NCBI GenBank assembly: GCA_016715075.1
Contig: JADKBK010000007.1
Coordinates: 220,508-284,507, forward strand
Source: Bacteroidales bacterium
GTDB taxonomy: Bacteria; Bacteroidota; Bacteroidia; Bacteroidales; VadinHA17
Reading direction: 5' to 3'
Length of the DNA: 64,000 bases
Part shown: positions 1 through 8,671 of the stretch, in pieces
How the letters are laid out: each line of letters opens with the position of its first letter
How positions within the stretch are numbered: position 1 is the stretch's first letter
Translations under genes and position numbers: made by a program
Notes under the pieces: model-generated
Told to the model about the DNA's origin: nothing
Databases searched by the model: none
The model's input: the letters and a program-made list of their open reading frames with translations, nothing else

Positions 1-293
1 GCCTGCTAATTAGGGAAAAGGCGCTGTCATTAATCTAAAATTTCAATTCATTTTTCTCTGTGGTTCTCTGTGACTTCTCTGTGACTCTCTGTGTAACAAA
101 TAATTAAGAACTTACACAGAGTCCCTCCCGTCCCGATAGCTATCGGGAGTTATCGGGAAGCTATCGGGAACAGAGGTACCACAGAGGTCCACGGAGGACT
201 TTTAAAGCAGCACTCTTAATTGTTGATTCCCTTTGCGATTAGTCAATTTCGACTTTATCAACAGCTCAGGTACCCGGGGATTTGATTTTCAGA
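1..293. repeat. Intergenic CACAGAG/CTCTGTG repeat block with nested palindromes
   Basis: No gene seen. Several CTCTGTG copies (about 56-93) face CACAGAG-like copies (about 112-200); ctctgtgtaa at 87-96 is the exact inverse of ttacacagag at 112-121. Inside lies a perfect 16-bp palindrome, CCCGATAG/CTATCGGG, at 132-147, followed by two more partial CTATCGGGA units. The right edge (about 255-275) reads gactttatcaacagc, close to the right end of the inverted-repeat element at 19556-19708, so this may be a decayed relative. The block lies just past the stop codon of the minus-strand oxidoreductase and could also affect its transcript end. Direct sequence observation; membership in one family is inference. 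Confidence 0.6.
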
Positions 294-1358
294 TCAGCTT
301 TTTCTGGATCTGATGTACTGTACGGGCCATGTTATATCAGCCCCAAGCTCCCTGGCGGCAAGCAAGGGGAAATAGGGGTTTCTGAGTAACTCCCTTGCCA
401 AAAAGACCAGATCAGCCTTTTCCTCCTGAAGAATTAATTCAGCCTGGCCGGCTTCTGTAATAAATCCCACCGTTCCGGTTAGTATGCCTGTTTTCCGCAA
501 TGCCTCTGAGAATGGAACCTGGTATCCCGGACTTACAGGTATCTTTGCATTATAAACATTCCCTCCGGAAGAGCAGTCTATCAGATCAACACCCGAGTTT
601 TTCAGAATAGATGCCAGTTTAATGCTTTCTTCCAATGTCCAGCCACCATCAGTCCATTCAGTCGCTGAGATGCGGACAAAAAGCGGATTGCCGGCCGGCC
701 AAACTGTTTTTACAGCATCAATTACTTCCTGTAAAAGACGGATTCGGTTTTCAAAAGCACCTCCGTATTCATCATTGCGATGATTGCTGAGAGGAGAGAG
801 GAATTCATTTAAAAGGTATCCGTGTGCGCTGTGAATTTCCACCAGATCAAAACCTGCTGTCAGAGCTCGTCGGGCAGCCGCTTTAAAATCTGAAACAACT
901 TTACCGATATCCTCTTTATTCATTAATACGGGATCACTGTCGCCGGACAGGAAAGGGATCGGACTGGGAGCCACTGTATGCCATCCTCCATGGTTTATAT
1001 CGAGTTGTTTTCCCCCTTCCCATGGCACTGCACAGGAACCTTTTCTTCCAGCATGGGCAAGCTGGATCCCGGCAATGGAGCCCTGTAAATGTATAAAACT
1101 GACAATCCTGCTAAATCCCTGAATATGTTCATCCTTCCAAAGGCCAAGGTCTGCTGGCGATATCCTTCCTTCAGGTGATACAGCTGTAGCTTCTGTGATA
1201 ATCAGTCCGGTTCCTCCGGCAGCCCTGCTGCCCAGATGCACCATATGCCAGTCATTGGAAAAACCGTCGGTTGCACTGTATTGGCACATAGGCGACATTA
1301 CTATCCTGTTCTTTAAGGTGATGTTCTTGATAGTCAGAGGGGAAAACAGTTTTGACAT
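294..1358 (-). CDS. namA: Old Yellow Enzyme family NADPH:flavin oxidoreductase (YqjM/NamA type)
   Basis: Protein of 354 residues, the usual length for the YqjM/XenA class of FMN-dependent ene-reductases, which reduce activated C=C bonds with NADPH in the cytoplasm. The N-terminus contains MSPMCQYSA, where the Cys and Tyr are the class-specific redox-sensing and active-site residues. Near residue 175 is HSAHGYLLNEFLSP followed by NHRNDEYGG, the substrate/FMN signature of the family. No signal peptide. The ATG at 1358 follows a good Bacteroidetes promoter box at 1392-1399. It is monocistronic and divergent from the blaI-like gene. The family is certain; physiological substrate unknown, and the namA symbol is by class resemblance. 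Confidence 0.9.
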   Translation of the reverse strand: MSKLFSPLTIKNITLKNRIVMSPMCQYSATDGFSNDWHMVHLGSRAAGGTGLIITEATAVSPEGRISPADLGLWKDEHIQGFSRIVSFIHLQGSIAGIQLAHAGRKGSCAVPWEGGKQLDINHGGWHTVAPSPIPFLSGDSDPVLMNKEDIGKVVSDFKAAARRALTAGFDLVEIHSAHGYLLNEFLSPLSNHRNDEYGGAFENRIRLLQEVIDAVKTVWPAGNPLFVRISATEWTDGGWTLEESIKLASILKNSGVDLIDCSSGGNVYNAKIPVSPGYQVPFSEALRKTGILTGTVGFITEAGQAELILQEEKADLVFLARELLRNPYFPLLAARELGADITWPVQYIRSRKS

Positions 1359-1391
1359 AATTAAGATTTTTAATGCTGACTTTTTTCCTCA

Positions 1392-1399
1392 CAAAGGTA
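1392..1399 (-). promoter_or_regulatory. Bacteroidetes -7 box TACCTTTG for the Old Yellow Enzyme gene
   Basis: On the minus strand the sequence is TACCTTTG, an exact match to the TAnnTTTG consensus, about 33 bp before the ATG at 1358. No convincing TTTG -33 element at the normal spacing. Confidence 0.45.
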
Positions 1400-1581
1400 A
1401 AGTATTAAACAGTTCTAAAATTAATTAACGAAAGGCAATGTTTTATGATGAACCCGAAGCTGTATACTTCTTATTTATATTGAATTATAAGGCTATTACA
1501 AAAAGTCTAGATGTTACAATAGCCACCAGGGCTCCAGGTCTCCAGGGTTTATATACAATTTATCTTTAAAGACAAATTCCT

Positions 1582-1669
1582 GATGAGACCTGGAGTCTTT
1601 GTGCCTTAGTGGCAAAAAATCTTTTCCTTGGTGAGACTTGGAGTCTTTGTGCCTTAGTGGCAAAAAATC
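1582..1669. repeat. Tandem 48-bp-spaced repeat in a 445-bp intergenic gap
   Basis: Two near-identical copies of about 40 bp (1582-1621 and 1630-1669) share the cores ggagtctttgtgcctta and gtggcaaaaaatc; they differ mainly at one base in the gagac(c/t)tgg part. The period is 48 bp. They lie in the non-coding gap 1359-1803 between two divergent genes. The rest of the gap is AT-rich; apart from the promoter at 1755-1785 I see nothing else in it. Confidence 0.7.
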
Positions 1670-1754
1670 ATTTTGAAGTAACTTCGGATATATAGTCTAA
1701 TTGTCAAAAATATTCACATCAACGTATTTTTTAGTAAAATAAATATAAATATAG

Positions 1755-1785
1755 TTGTATAACTGAAAAAGACGTTATATCTTTG
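1755..1785 (+). promoter_or_regulatory. Promoter of the blaI-blaR1-like operon
   Basis: TTG at 1755-1757, a 20-bp spacer, then TATCTTTG at 1778-1785 fit the Bacteroidetes TTTG/TAnnTTTG promoter. The box covers the TTG at 1783 that opens the longest reading frame, so that TTG cannot be the start codon; transcription would begin near 1792 and the ATG at 1804 is the likely start. The imperfect dyad agttgtataact (about 1753-1764) next to the -33 element could be a repressor operator, but this is weak. Confidence 0.6.
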
Positions 1786-1803
1786 AAAAAACAGTTACAG
1801 GAA

Positions 1804-2172
1804 ATGAAACGACTTACAAGAAAAGAAGAAGAGGCAATGAAGATCCTATGGAAAGCCCGGAAAGGGTTCATAAAGGAGCTGATTGACCTCCATCCGGAAC
1901 CCAAACCGCTTTATACAACTTTTTCATCGGTTATCCGCGGACTGGAAGAAAAAGGTTATGTAGACCATAAGGCTTATGGCAAGAACCATGAGTATTTTCC
2001 TGTCATCAGGAAGGAGGAGTACAGGAAGATATTTATGAAAGATGTCGTAAATGATTACTTCGGTTCATCGTACAAAAATGTTGTCTCATTTTTTGTCAAT
2101 GAGAAAAAGTTAAGCGCTGATGACCTGAAAAAACTGATTCAGATAATAGAGAAAGGAGGGAAAGATGGATAG
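1804..2172 (+). CDS. BlaI/MecI/CopY family winged-helix repressor
   Basis: 122 residues from the ATG at 1804, typical length for BlaI. It contains the winged-helix pattern of the family: LTRKEEEAMKILWKARKGF, then EPKPLYTTFSSVIRGLEEKGY (recognition helix and wing), followed by a helical dimerisation tail. BlaI proteins bind operator dyads and are cleaved by, or respond to, a partner M56 membrane peptidase. Its stop codon overlaps the downstream M56 gene by 8 bp, so the two are translationally coupled. An upstream TTG at 1783 gives 7 more residues but lies inside the promoter -7 box. No beta-lactamase gene is nearby, so the target is probably the operon itself and/or envelope genes elsewhere. 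Confidence 0.88.
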   Translation: MKRLTRKEEEAMKILWKARKGFIKELIDLHPEPKPLYTTFSSVIRGLEEKGYVDHKAYGKNHEYFPVIRKEEYRKIFMKDVVNDYFGSSYKNVVSFFVNEKKLSADDLKKLIQIIEKGGKDG

Positions 2173-4255
2173 TATAATTTTATACCTGCTGAAAGTAGCT
2201 GCCTGTACATCCCTGTTCTATCTCTGCTATCTTGTATTATTCAGAAAGGATACATTTTATATGAGAAACAGGATTTTTCTGATCCTGACTCTGCTTTTAC
2301 CGGTAATTCTTCCTGTTCTTAGGATTCCGGTTGCTGTAAGCATCGTGGCTCCTGTATCACAGGTAATCAGCCCTGATAATATTGTATTCTCAGAGCCGGC
2401 TATCGGAACAACAATTCCGACCCCGGTTAATTCATTCGATTATAACAGTTTTCTCTTATGGATTTATTTCACTGTCGCAGGAATAATGCTCTTGAAAGGT
2501 GTCATCAGCCTGATCAGTACTTTCAGGATCATAAAAAAAGGAGTTGTAAGAGACAGGCAGTTTCCCAGAGTTATAATCTCCGATATCCCGCTTCCCCCGT
2601 TTTCATTCTTTCCCTATGCTGTTATTCCGGCTGAAGAGTATAAAAACGGGAATTACAGCGACATTCTTGATCATGAATTTGCACATCTCAGGCAGGGGCA
2701 CACATTTGATCTGCTCTTAAGTGAACTTTTTATTGCATTTCAATGGTTTAATCCATTTGCATGGCTCATAAAAAGATCTATAATCCTGAATCATGAATAT
2801 CTGGCAGATCATGTTTCATTAATCAATAACAGCCTTAAGGAGTACCAATACAGACTTCTGAATTTTAAAACAGGGATGAAAGATATATCACTTGCTCATA
2901 GTTTCAACAGTTTAATCAAAAACCGGATAATCATGATAAATAAAAAGCCAACCAGTAAGTTTGCTGTGGTGAAGAATATTCTGATCCTTCCGATAGCAGC
3001 AGTTGTTGCATACTCTTTTGCAACCCCGGAATACAATAATGTTGTCTCATCAGCTGATCCTTTATCTGTTTACGAGGCGCCAGGCATAATAAAAAAAGAG
3101 GTAAAAGGGATTGTAATTAAAGAAGATGGAATGCCTCTTGAGGGAGCCCAGATAAGAAGTACCGGGCCTATGGATAATGCTTCATTTGCAATCACAGGGA
3201 AGGATGGATTATTTTCATTGAGCTATGTCCAGGCTGATGCTTCACTTCTGTTTTCATGCAGAGGGTATAAAGATCAGATAATCAAGCCTGAGTTCAGTAT
3301 TGAAATGAAGGTCAGAATGGAAAAGGATCCTGACTACAAGGCTCCTGCGGATAGTAACACCGAAGCAGCTGCAGCTCAAAGTCAAGGTCCTGTTGCAGCT
3401 ATCGATGGTGTGATTTCAGAAAAGAACTTTTTCGATGCAGAAAGAGATCTTGGCTACAATATGGGAATTTCAAAATTTTTATCAGGCAAGGAAGCGACAG
3501 ATAAATACGGGGAGAAAGGAGCCAATGGAGTCCTCGAAATAACTACAAGAAAAAAGGCTCTTGAACTGGGCCTAAAGCCACCTTTTCCGAGGTTGGCCCC
3601 CGATGATTATCCTACATTCATGAATCAGCGTTTTACCGGATTTAACGAATGGGTTGCCGGTCATGCTGAATATCCGGCAGAAGCCAGGTCACAAAAAATG
3701 GAAGGATGGGTGACAGTAAGGTTCATGGTTGAGCTGGATGGTTCTGTAAGTAATCCGGAATCATACCCCGGCCAGGCTGATCAGATTCTGGTTAATGAAG
3801 TAAAAAAGGTAGTTCTGTCATCCCCAAAATGGGATGCGCCTAAAAACAAGGCTGTCGATGCACCATTTCCCTCAAGTGTCACTTTGAAATTCAAGTTGCC
3901 CGACGAGATAAGTGTAAAAGAGGAGCCGTTTGTTGTTGCTGAGGTGATGCCTGAGTATCCCGGAGGCGATTCGGAACTGCTTAAATTCATACAGGAAAAT
4001 GCCAGGTACCCGGAAAAGGCAAAAGCTGAAAAAATTGAAGGACGGGTAATTTTAAGGATTATAGTAAATACGGATGGCAATTCTGAAGGTATATCCATTC
4101 TTAAAGGTGTCGATCCCCTGCTCGATGCAGAGGCTATGAGAGTTTGTTCCTTGTTAAAAGGCTTTACTCCAGGTAAGCAAAACGGCAAGGCTGTTAATGT
4201 ATGGTATATGATACCTGTGAACTTTGTTCTGCCAAAACCGGAGACTGCTAAATAA
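2165..4255 (+). CDS. BlaR1-type M56 membrane peptidase with two TonB C-terminal domains
   Basis: 696 residues. N-terminal transmembrane segments (about 5-24, 38-58, 95-115) and the zinc motif HEFAH at residues 170-174, followed by NHEYLADH with the downstream Glu ligand, identify the M56 peptidase. A further membrane segment lies at about 268-285. The outside part is unusual compared with Staphylococcus BlaR1: instead of a penicillin-binding sensor it has a carboxypeptidase-regulatory-like domain (about 312-385), a short TonB-plug-like stretch ending KYGEKGANGVLEITT (about 455), and two TonB C-terminal domains (about 490-580 and 590-690, the second with PEYPGGDSELLKFI). This architecture is widespread in Bacteroidetes. 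Probable role: sensing an envelope signal and relieving repression by the adjacent BlaI. The ligand is unknown. Confidence 0.88.
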   Translation: MDSIILYLLKVAACTSLFYLCYLVLFRKDTFYMRNRIFLILTLLLPVILPVLRIPVAVSIVAPVSQVISPDNIVFSEPAIGTTIPTPVNSFDYNSFLLWIYFTVAGIMLLKGVISLISTFRIIKKGVVRDRQFPRVIISDIPLPPFSFFPYAVIPAEEYKNGNYSDILDHEFAHLRQGHTFDLLLSELFIAFQWFNPFAWLIKRSIILNHEYLADHVSLINNSLKEYQYRLLNFKTGMKDISLAHSFNSLIKNRIIMINKKPTSKFAVVKNILILPIAAVVAYSFATPEYNNVVSSADPLSVYEAPGIIKKEVKGIVIKEDGMPLEGAQIRSTGPMDNASFAITGKDGLFSLSYVQADASLLFSCRGYKDQIIKPEFSIEMKVRMEKDPDYKAPADSNTEAAAAQSQGPVAAIDGVISEKNFFDAERDLGYNMGISKFLSGKEATDKYGEKGANGVLEITTRKKALELGLKPPFPRLAPDDYPTFMNQRFTGFNEWVAGHAEYPAEARSQKMEGWVTVRFMVELDGSVSNPESYPGQADQILVNEVKKVVLSSPKWDAPKNKAVDAPFPSSVTLKFKLPDEISVKEEPFVVAEVMPEYPGGDSELLKFIQENARYPEKAKAEKIEGRVILRIIVNTDGNSEGISILKGVDPLLDAEAMRVCSLLKGFTPGKQNGKAVNVWYMIPVNFVLPKPETAK

Positions 4256-4297
4256 ATTATGAGGCCTTTTATGGAGACTAAGTAGGAGTTTCTCTAT

Positions 4298-4305
4298 TAT
4301 TTTTG
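4298..4305 (+). promoter_or_regulatory. Candidate -7 box TATTTTTG ahead of the first TlpA-like gene
   Basis: Exact TAnnTTTG match 19 bp before the ATG at 4325. No good -33 element is seen, so the TlpA-like gene may also be read through from blaR1, 69 bp upstream. Confidence 0.3.
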
Positions 4306-4324
4306 AACTTAAACTTTTCATCTC

Positions 4325-5533
4325 ATGAAAAAAATATTTTTTCCTGTGACATCTTTCTTTATTGTATTAAGTTGTGTTATTCTGATCAATAGTTGTAAAG
4401 TAATTCATGACAAAAATGACTACCTGCGAAAGGTTTTAGCTAATCTTGAACAAATCAGATCCGCTTCATATAATTCAACCAATATTGCAAGTGCTCCGGG
4501 TGATACCCTGGAATTCAGAACTTTCCACAGTCAAACTGAAGAGTATTTTAATTACCTTGATACATTTATTGGTTCAAGTTTCGGAGTATCAATGCAATCA
4601 GGCACATCCTCAGTGAGATGGTTTTATGACGGGAAAGCAGAGGCTTTTTTGGATTTGAATGACAAAACAATTATGATCGACAGTTTTCAGACCAACACAT
4701 TGCCTTTCAGACCAATTACTCCTCCATTCTTTAACCATGCAAAGAGCATGATCAAGTATGCATTGGAAACAAAAGATACAATAACAACTGAATTACGGGA
4801 TTATAACGATTCCATTAAATTCAGTTTATACATTCCTTATAAGGTCGTTGAGTTCTTTGGTAAACCTTTTGTTCTGGATAATCCATATCTGGCAAAAAAA
4901 GATTCTTATTCCAGATATGATATCTGGATAAGGAAATCAGATGATCTCCCGTATAGGATCAGAAGGAATATGCCCCACCAGACAACCTGGGAGACATGTG
5001 AAAATGTAGAATTCAATAAAATCAACATCGGGGATTTCATCGTATCAAAAAAATTACCCGCTGATTTTACTGTTAGATTCCGGGGAGAGCCGGAACCAGC
5101 TAAAGAAGACCTTGTGGGAAAAGTAGCCCCTGATTGGGTTCTGAAAGATTTTAACCAAGACTCCATCAGTTTAAAAAAGATAAAAAGTAAGGTATTGATG
5201 GTTCAGTTTTCCGGTATTGGTTGCGGGCCCTGCCATGCATCAATTCCTTTTCTGAATCAATTAGTTGCTGATTACAGGTTAAAAGATTTTGATCTGGTGA
5301 GTATTGAAACCTGGAGTAATAATATTGATGGCATAAAGAGGTACTTTGATAATAACAATTTGAATTACAAATTATTATTATCAACAGAACAGATAACCAA
5401 AGAATATCAGGTCAAGGCCGTTCCCGCATTTTTTATACTTGATAAAGACAGAGTAATCAGGAAGATAATTGTGGGTTATGATAAAGAAACAACAGATAAG
5501 GAGATCAGAGATGCTCTTAACAAGTTAATTTAG
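4325..5533 (+). CDS. TlpA-like thioredoxin-domain lipoprotein
   Basis: 402 residues. A lipoprotein signal peptide ends at ILINSC (lipid Cys24). Residues about 30-255 form a beta-rich region resembling the LolA-like N-terminal domains often seen in Bacteroidetes TlpA proteins. The C-terminal thioredoxin fold (about 262-402) begins GKVAPDWVLKDF and contains the redox motif CGPC at 300-303 with the cis-proline region VKAVPAFFI. Expected to be a membrane-anchored periplasmic disulfide reductase; partner unknown. It follows the BlaI/BlaR1 pair by 69 bp and precedes a second, damaged TlpA-like gene by 41 bp, so the four may form one regulon. Confidence 0.85.
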   Translation: MKKIFFPVTSFFIVLSCVILINSCKVIHDKNDYLRKVLANLEQIRSASYNSTNIASAPGDTLEFRTFHSQTEEYFNYLDTFIGSSFGVSMQSGTSSVRWFYDGKAEAFLDLNDKTIMIDSFQTNTLPFRPITPPFFNHAKSMIKYALETKDTITTELRDYNDSIKFSLYIPYKVVEFFGKPFVLDNPYLAKKDSYSRYDIWIRKSDDLPYRIRRNMPHQTTWETCENVEFNKINIGDFIVSKKLPADFTVRFRGEPEPAKEDLVGKVAPDWVLKDFNQDSISLKKIKSKVLMVQFSGIGCGPCHASIPFLNQLVADYRLKDFDLVSIETWSNNIDGIKRYFDNNNLNYKLLLSTEQITKEYQVKAVPAFFILDKDRVIRKIIVGYDKETTDKEIRDALNKLI

Positions 5534-5574
5534 ATGCATTCCATGACATCATACAACGCATTAGTCCGAATAAA

Positions 5575-7051
5575 ATGAAAAAACTTCTTTTATTCATAAT
5601 CATGACCGGAATTTTAGTCTCCAATTGTTCAAGAAAGAAAAATTCTGAACCAAAAATCAATTATAAGGGATCAGCTTATGTCAAATTCCTTGACTCAAAT
5701 GTCATTGACTCTATCGATATTGAAACAGTTTTTTGGTCCTATTTTCCAAATATAACAGGGAGATTAATCGAAATTTAAAAATCCTGAAAGACGACAACTA
5801 TTATCTGGAGATAAATATGATAATACCTTCCCTGGTGGAATTTACAATTAATAAAGATGCATTCACAACCTATTTAATTCCTGTGATACACTGGAAATTA
5901 AGCTTAAACAAGAATCAGTAAACCAGAATAAAAGTGTAACATGCTATTTCATTGATGATGAAATATTCAATTATTGCCAGACAAAATTCAGAAAATTCGG
6001 ATATTATATGGTTATTGATAATCATGGACCCCTGAGATTGAGATGGTTCCTTAAAATGAATGCAACTCAGAAGCAATTTGATACCCAAATAGCAGAAGCA
6101 GATTCTGTCCAGAATATAAGTATCAATTTTCTTGAAGATTTTCGTAAGGAATTACCTGAATGGTTTTTAAAAATGGAAAGGAATAATATTAAATATAGCA
6201 TTGCTAATTGCAAACTGCTCTTTTGGGGTTCGTTGACTAACTTTTCAAGGAAGGAAGACCATATTGCGAATGTTCCTGTCTACAATCCGGAAGCTCATTT
6301 ATCGTTTGAGTATTATCGGTTCATTAATGCATATTTCTCTCATGGCAATCCGGTAGAAAACAATATTACAGGGACTCGTAGGATGTTAAGTATTCTGAAT
6401 AAGGAATATCCAGGAATAGACTCCTCATTACTGGGAGAAATTAAGAGTTTCTACATTACAGGGCATATAGCAGAATTATATAGTGGGAGCAATTCAGATA
6501 TAGAGTCGAGTGAAGTTGACTTTTTTATAAAATCACATAAACTGAATTTTTCTGATGTAGAACAAAAATATATTAATGATGAAAAAAATATTGCTCTTGA
6601 CAGGCAATTGGATTTAGCAAGTCTGAAACCAGGCAATAGTGCACCAGATTTTAATCTTAAAGATTTAACCGGGAAATATTACAGCTTATCTGATTTCAAA
6701 GGCAAAATAATTTACCTTCATTTCTGGGCCACCTGGTGTGGTCCATGCCTTGCTGAGTTACCGGTGTTAAACAAATTAATTACTGATGTAAATAACGATG
6801 CGGTTGTCTTTGTTAATGTTTGTCTTGATCATGATATCATTAAATGGGAACAAATTATTACCAAAGACAAGCTTTTAGGAATGAATCTTATATGTGATGG
6901 TGATTGGAGTAAAAGTTTAGATTCACTATATAAAATCGCTTCTATTCCACACTATACTCTGATTGATAAAAATGGATTGATTATTAAAAACAATTTTGTC
7001 AGACCAGGCAATATCACCAAATAAATCTCACAACTCCTCGGTAAAAAATAA
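5575..7051 (+). pseudogene. TlpA-like thioredoxin lipoprotein, frameshifted (two or three lesions)
   Basis: Three consecutive reading frames make one protein of about 480 residues. Frame A (5575-5778) gives the lipoprotein signal with ILVSNCS. The frame changes between about 5722 and 5778, continuing as EINRNLKILKDDNYYLE. It changes again near 5882: inserting one G restores PGDTLEIKLKQES, a stretch typical of this family. Frame C then runs to a stop at 7022-7024, with PDFNLKDL, the redox motif WATWCGPC and VRPGNITK. The stop is followed in frame by ISQLLGKK and a second stop at 7049-7051, as if a C-terminal helix had been cut by a nonsense codon. The two frameshifts lie near short G or T runs and could be assembly errors; the nonsense change would not be. 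Paralogue of the gene directly upstream. Confidence 0.7.
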
Positions 7052-7129
7052 AAGCCTGTGACTGCTCTTTTCCCTATAACCCTACGAGGTAAATAGGTCT
7101 TTAGATGATCATTATTCTACAATACCTTA

Positions 7130-7405
7130 AGCCCTACGGGCTATAAGACAATTATTGTAATACATAAGTGTCAAGATAGTCGTATTATGTCACTATTATG
7201 GCCGTTTGTGTTTTCGAATTTCGCTCGCGAGGGCTATCAGGATCGGATTTGCCCCGGCTGAATTTTATTTTAGCTCAGTACATATTGTTTTTAATTGGCC
7301 ATTTTAAACGATTTTTCTTCCTTCTGTTCTATCCTCAGCCATTCGCCGTAGGCGATATGGTATTGTAGAAAACAGATTTGTAAATAATATTTACCGCATA
7401 GCGGT
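7130..7405. repeat. Three 13-nt 5-3-5 mini-hairpins in a 478-bp intergenic gap
   Basis: The non-coding gap 7052-7529 holds three perfect 13-nt hairpins with 5-bp stems and 3-nt loops: agccc-tac-gggct (7130-7142), tcgcc-gta-ggcga (7343-7355) and accgc-ata-gcggt (7393-7405). Stem sequences differ but pairing is conserved and each loop is closed by C-G. Two more copies with the same plan lie at 19441-19453 and 54568-54580. Function unknown. Confidence 0.55.
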
Positions 7406-7529
7406 TAACCATTTTTCAGAAAGCGCCCTGATGTGAAAATGAGATCCACCGGGACAATAATAATCGTTGTCTGTTAGTTTAATAATTATGGAACTAAACG
7501 TTTGGGATAATCGTAACCTGTTACACAAA

Positions 7530-8639
7530 ATGGGCATCCGGAAGCTGAACTATTTTCTTTGCCTTTTGATGGCGCTTTTTATGATTACATGTGAAGGTGA
7601 TAATTCCGCTCCGACTGCTGATTTCATCAACCCGCTATCACATCCTGAGGATGGGCCGCCGGCAGGTAACCCTGACGGCCATTCGCCGGTGCCCCTGGAA
7701 GCCGGTCCGGAAGATGTATCGGCTCCGGATCATATTATTGGGGATGGTACACCGGGTAGCTGTACAGCGGATGCCTTTATAAACGCAGTTGCACAGGGAG
7801 GTAAAATAGTTTTTAACTGCGGTCCCGAACCGGTTACAATAACACTTGACAGGCCGGCGAAGGTTTTCAATGATGCAAATCCGGATGTGGTTATTGATGG
7901 CAACGGTTTAATAACACTTAGCGGCGGCGGAAAGACACGGATTCTTTATATGAATACCTGCGATCAGAACCAGCACTGGACAACCTCCCATTGTCAGAAT
8001 CAGGATCATCCCAGGCTTACTGTCCAGAACATAACCTTTTCTGACGGGAATTCCAGATCAGAAAGCGAATACGACGGAGGTGGCGCTATCTGGGTCAGGG
8101 GAGGACGTTTTAAAGCTGTTAACTGCCGGTTTTTCAATAACACCTGCGATAGTCTCGGTCCGGATGTGGGAGGAGCCGCAATCCGTGTTTTCAGTCAGTA
8201 CAATAATTTACCCGTATATATTGTGAACAGCACTTTTGGGGGAGCGCCGGGTTATGGTAATTTCGGTTCAAACGGAGGAGGGATAAGCAGCATAGGTGTT
8301 TCATGGACTATTATAAACAGTCTTTTCTCCCATAACCGTGCTACAGGCAATGGAGGTAATCCTGCCGAATCCGGAACAAGCGGAGGTGGCAGCGGGGGTG
8401 CAATATATAATGATGGAAATACAATGACACTGAAGATTCTTGGGACACTTATTCAAAATAATAAGGTAAATGCTTACGGAGCGGCAATCTTTTTTGTGAC
8501 TAACGACCACTCAGGGGATATTCGTATTGATAACTCAATAATCCACAATAACACAGGAGGTTCATGGTATCCTCTATATCCGGGGATATCTATGCATGAT
8601 GATACCCCATGTATTGTAACAAATTCCACCATAGAATGA
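7530..8639 (+). CDS. Secreted lipoprotein with right-handed parallel beta-helix
   Basis: The frame opens at 7467 with TTG, but the ATG at 7530 gives a clean signal peptide, KLNYFLCLLMALFMITC, with a lipobox Cys, so I place the start there (369 residues). After a Pro-rich linker come SCTADAFINAVAQGGKIVFNC and VVIDGNGLITLSGGG, the entry rung of pectate-lyase-like beta-helices. Repeated rungs rich in GGGAI, GGAAI, NNT and SxFxxN follow to the end. Members of this fold act as polysaccharide lyases, adhesins or surface proteins; no catalytic signature is clear, so enzymatic function cannot be claimed. The protein ends within the helix without a capping or sorting domain. Confidence 0.72.
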   Translation: MGIRKLNYFLCLLMALFMITCEGDNSAPTADFINPLSHPEDGPPAGNPDGHSPVPLEAGPEDVSAPDHIIGDGTPGSCTADAFINAVAQGGKIVFNCGPEPVTITLDRPAKVFNDANPDVVIDGNGLITLSGGGKTRILYMNTCDQNQHWTTSHCQNQDHPRLTVQNITFSDGNSRSESEYDGGGAIWVRGGRFKAVNCRFFNNTCDSLGPDVGGAAIRVFSQYNNLPVYIVNSTFGGAPGYGNFGSNGGGISSIGVSWTIINSLFSHNRATGNGGNPAESGTSGGGSGGAIYNDGNTMTLKILGTLIQNNKVNAYGAAIFFVTNDHSGDIRIDNSIIHNNTGGSWYPLYPGISMHDDTPCIVTNSTIE

Positions 8640-8671
8640 CAGGCTGAAAGCCGGAAGACAAAGACAGAAAA

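Noticed and set aside
1195..1428. 77-codon plus-strand frame
   Set aside because: Antisense of the 5' part of the Old Yellow Enzyme gene and its promoter.
1783..1803. TTG start for the BlaI-like gene
   Set aside because: The TTG is part of the TATCTTTG promoter box, so it cannot be in the transcript; ATG 1804 used.
1804..4255. Beta-lactam resistance island
   Set aside because: BlaI/BlaR1-type genes suggested it, but there is no beta-lactamase or PBP2a gene nearby and the sensor lacks a penicillin-binding domain.
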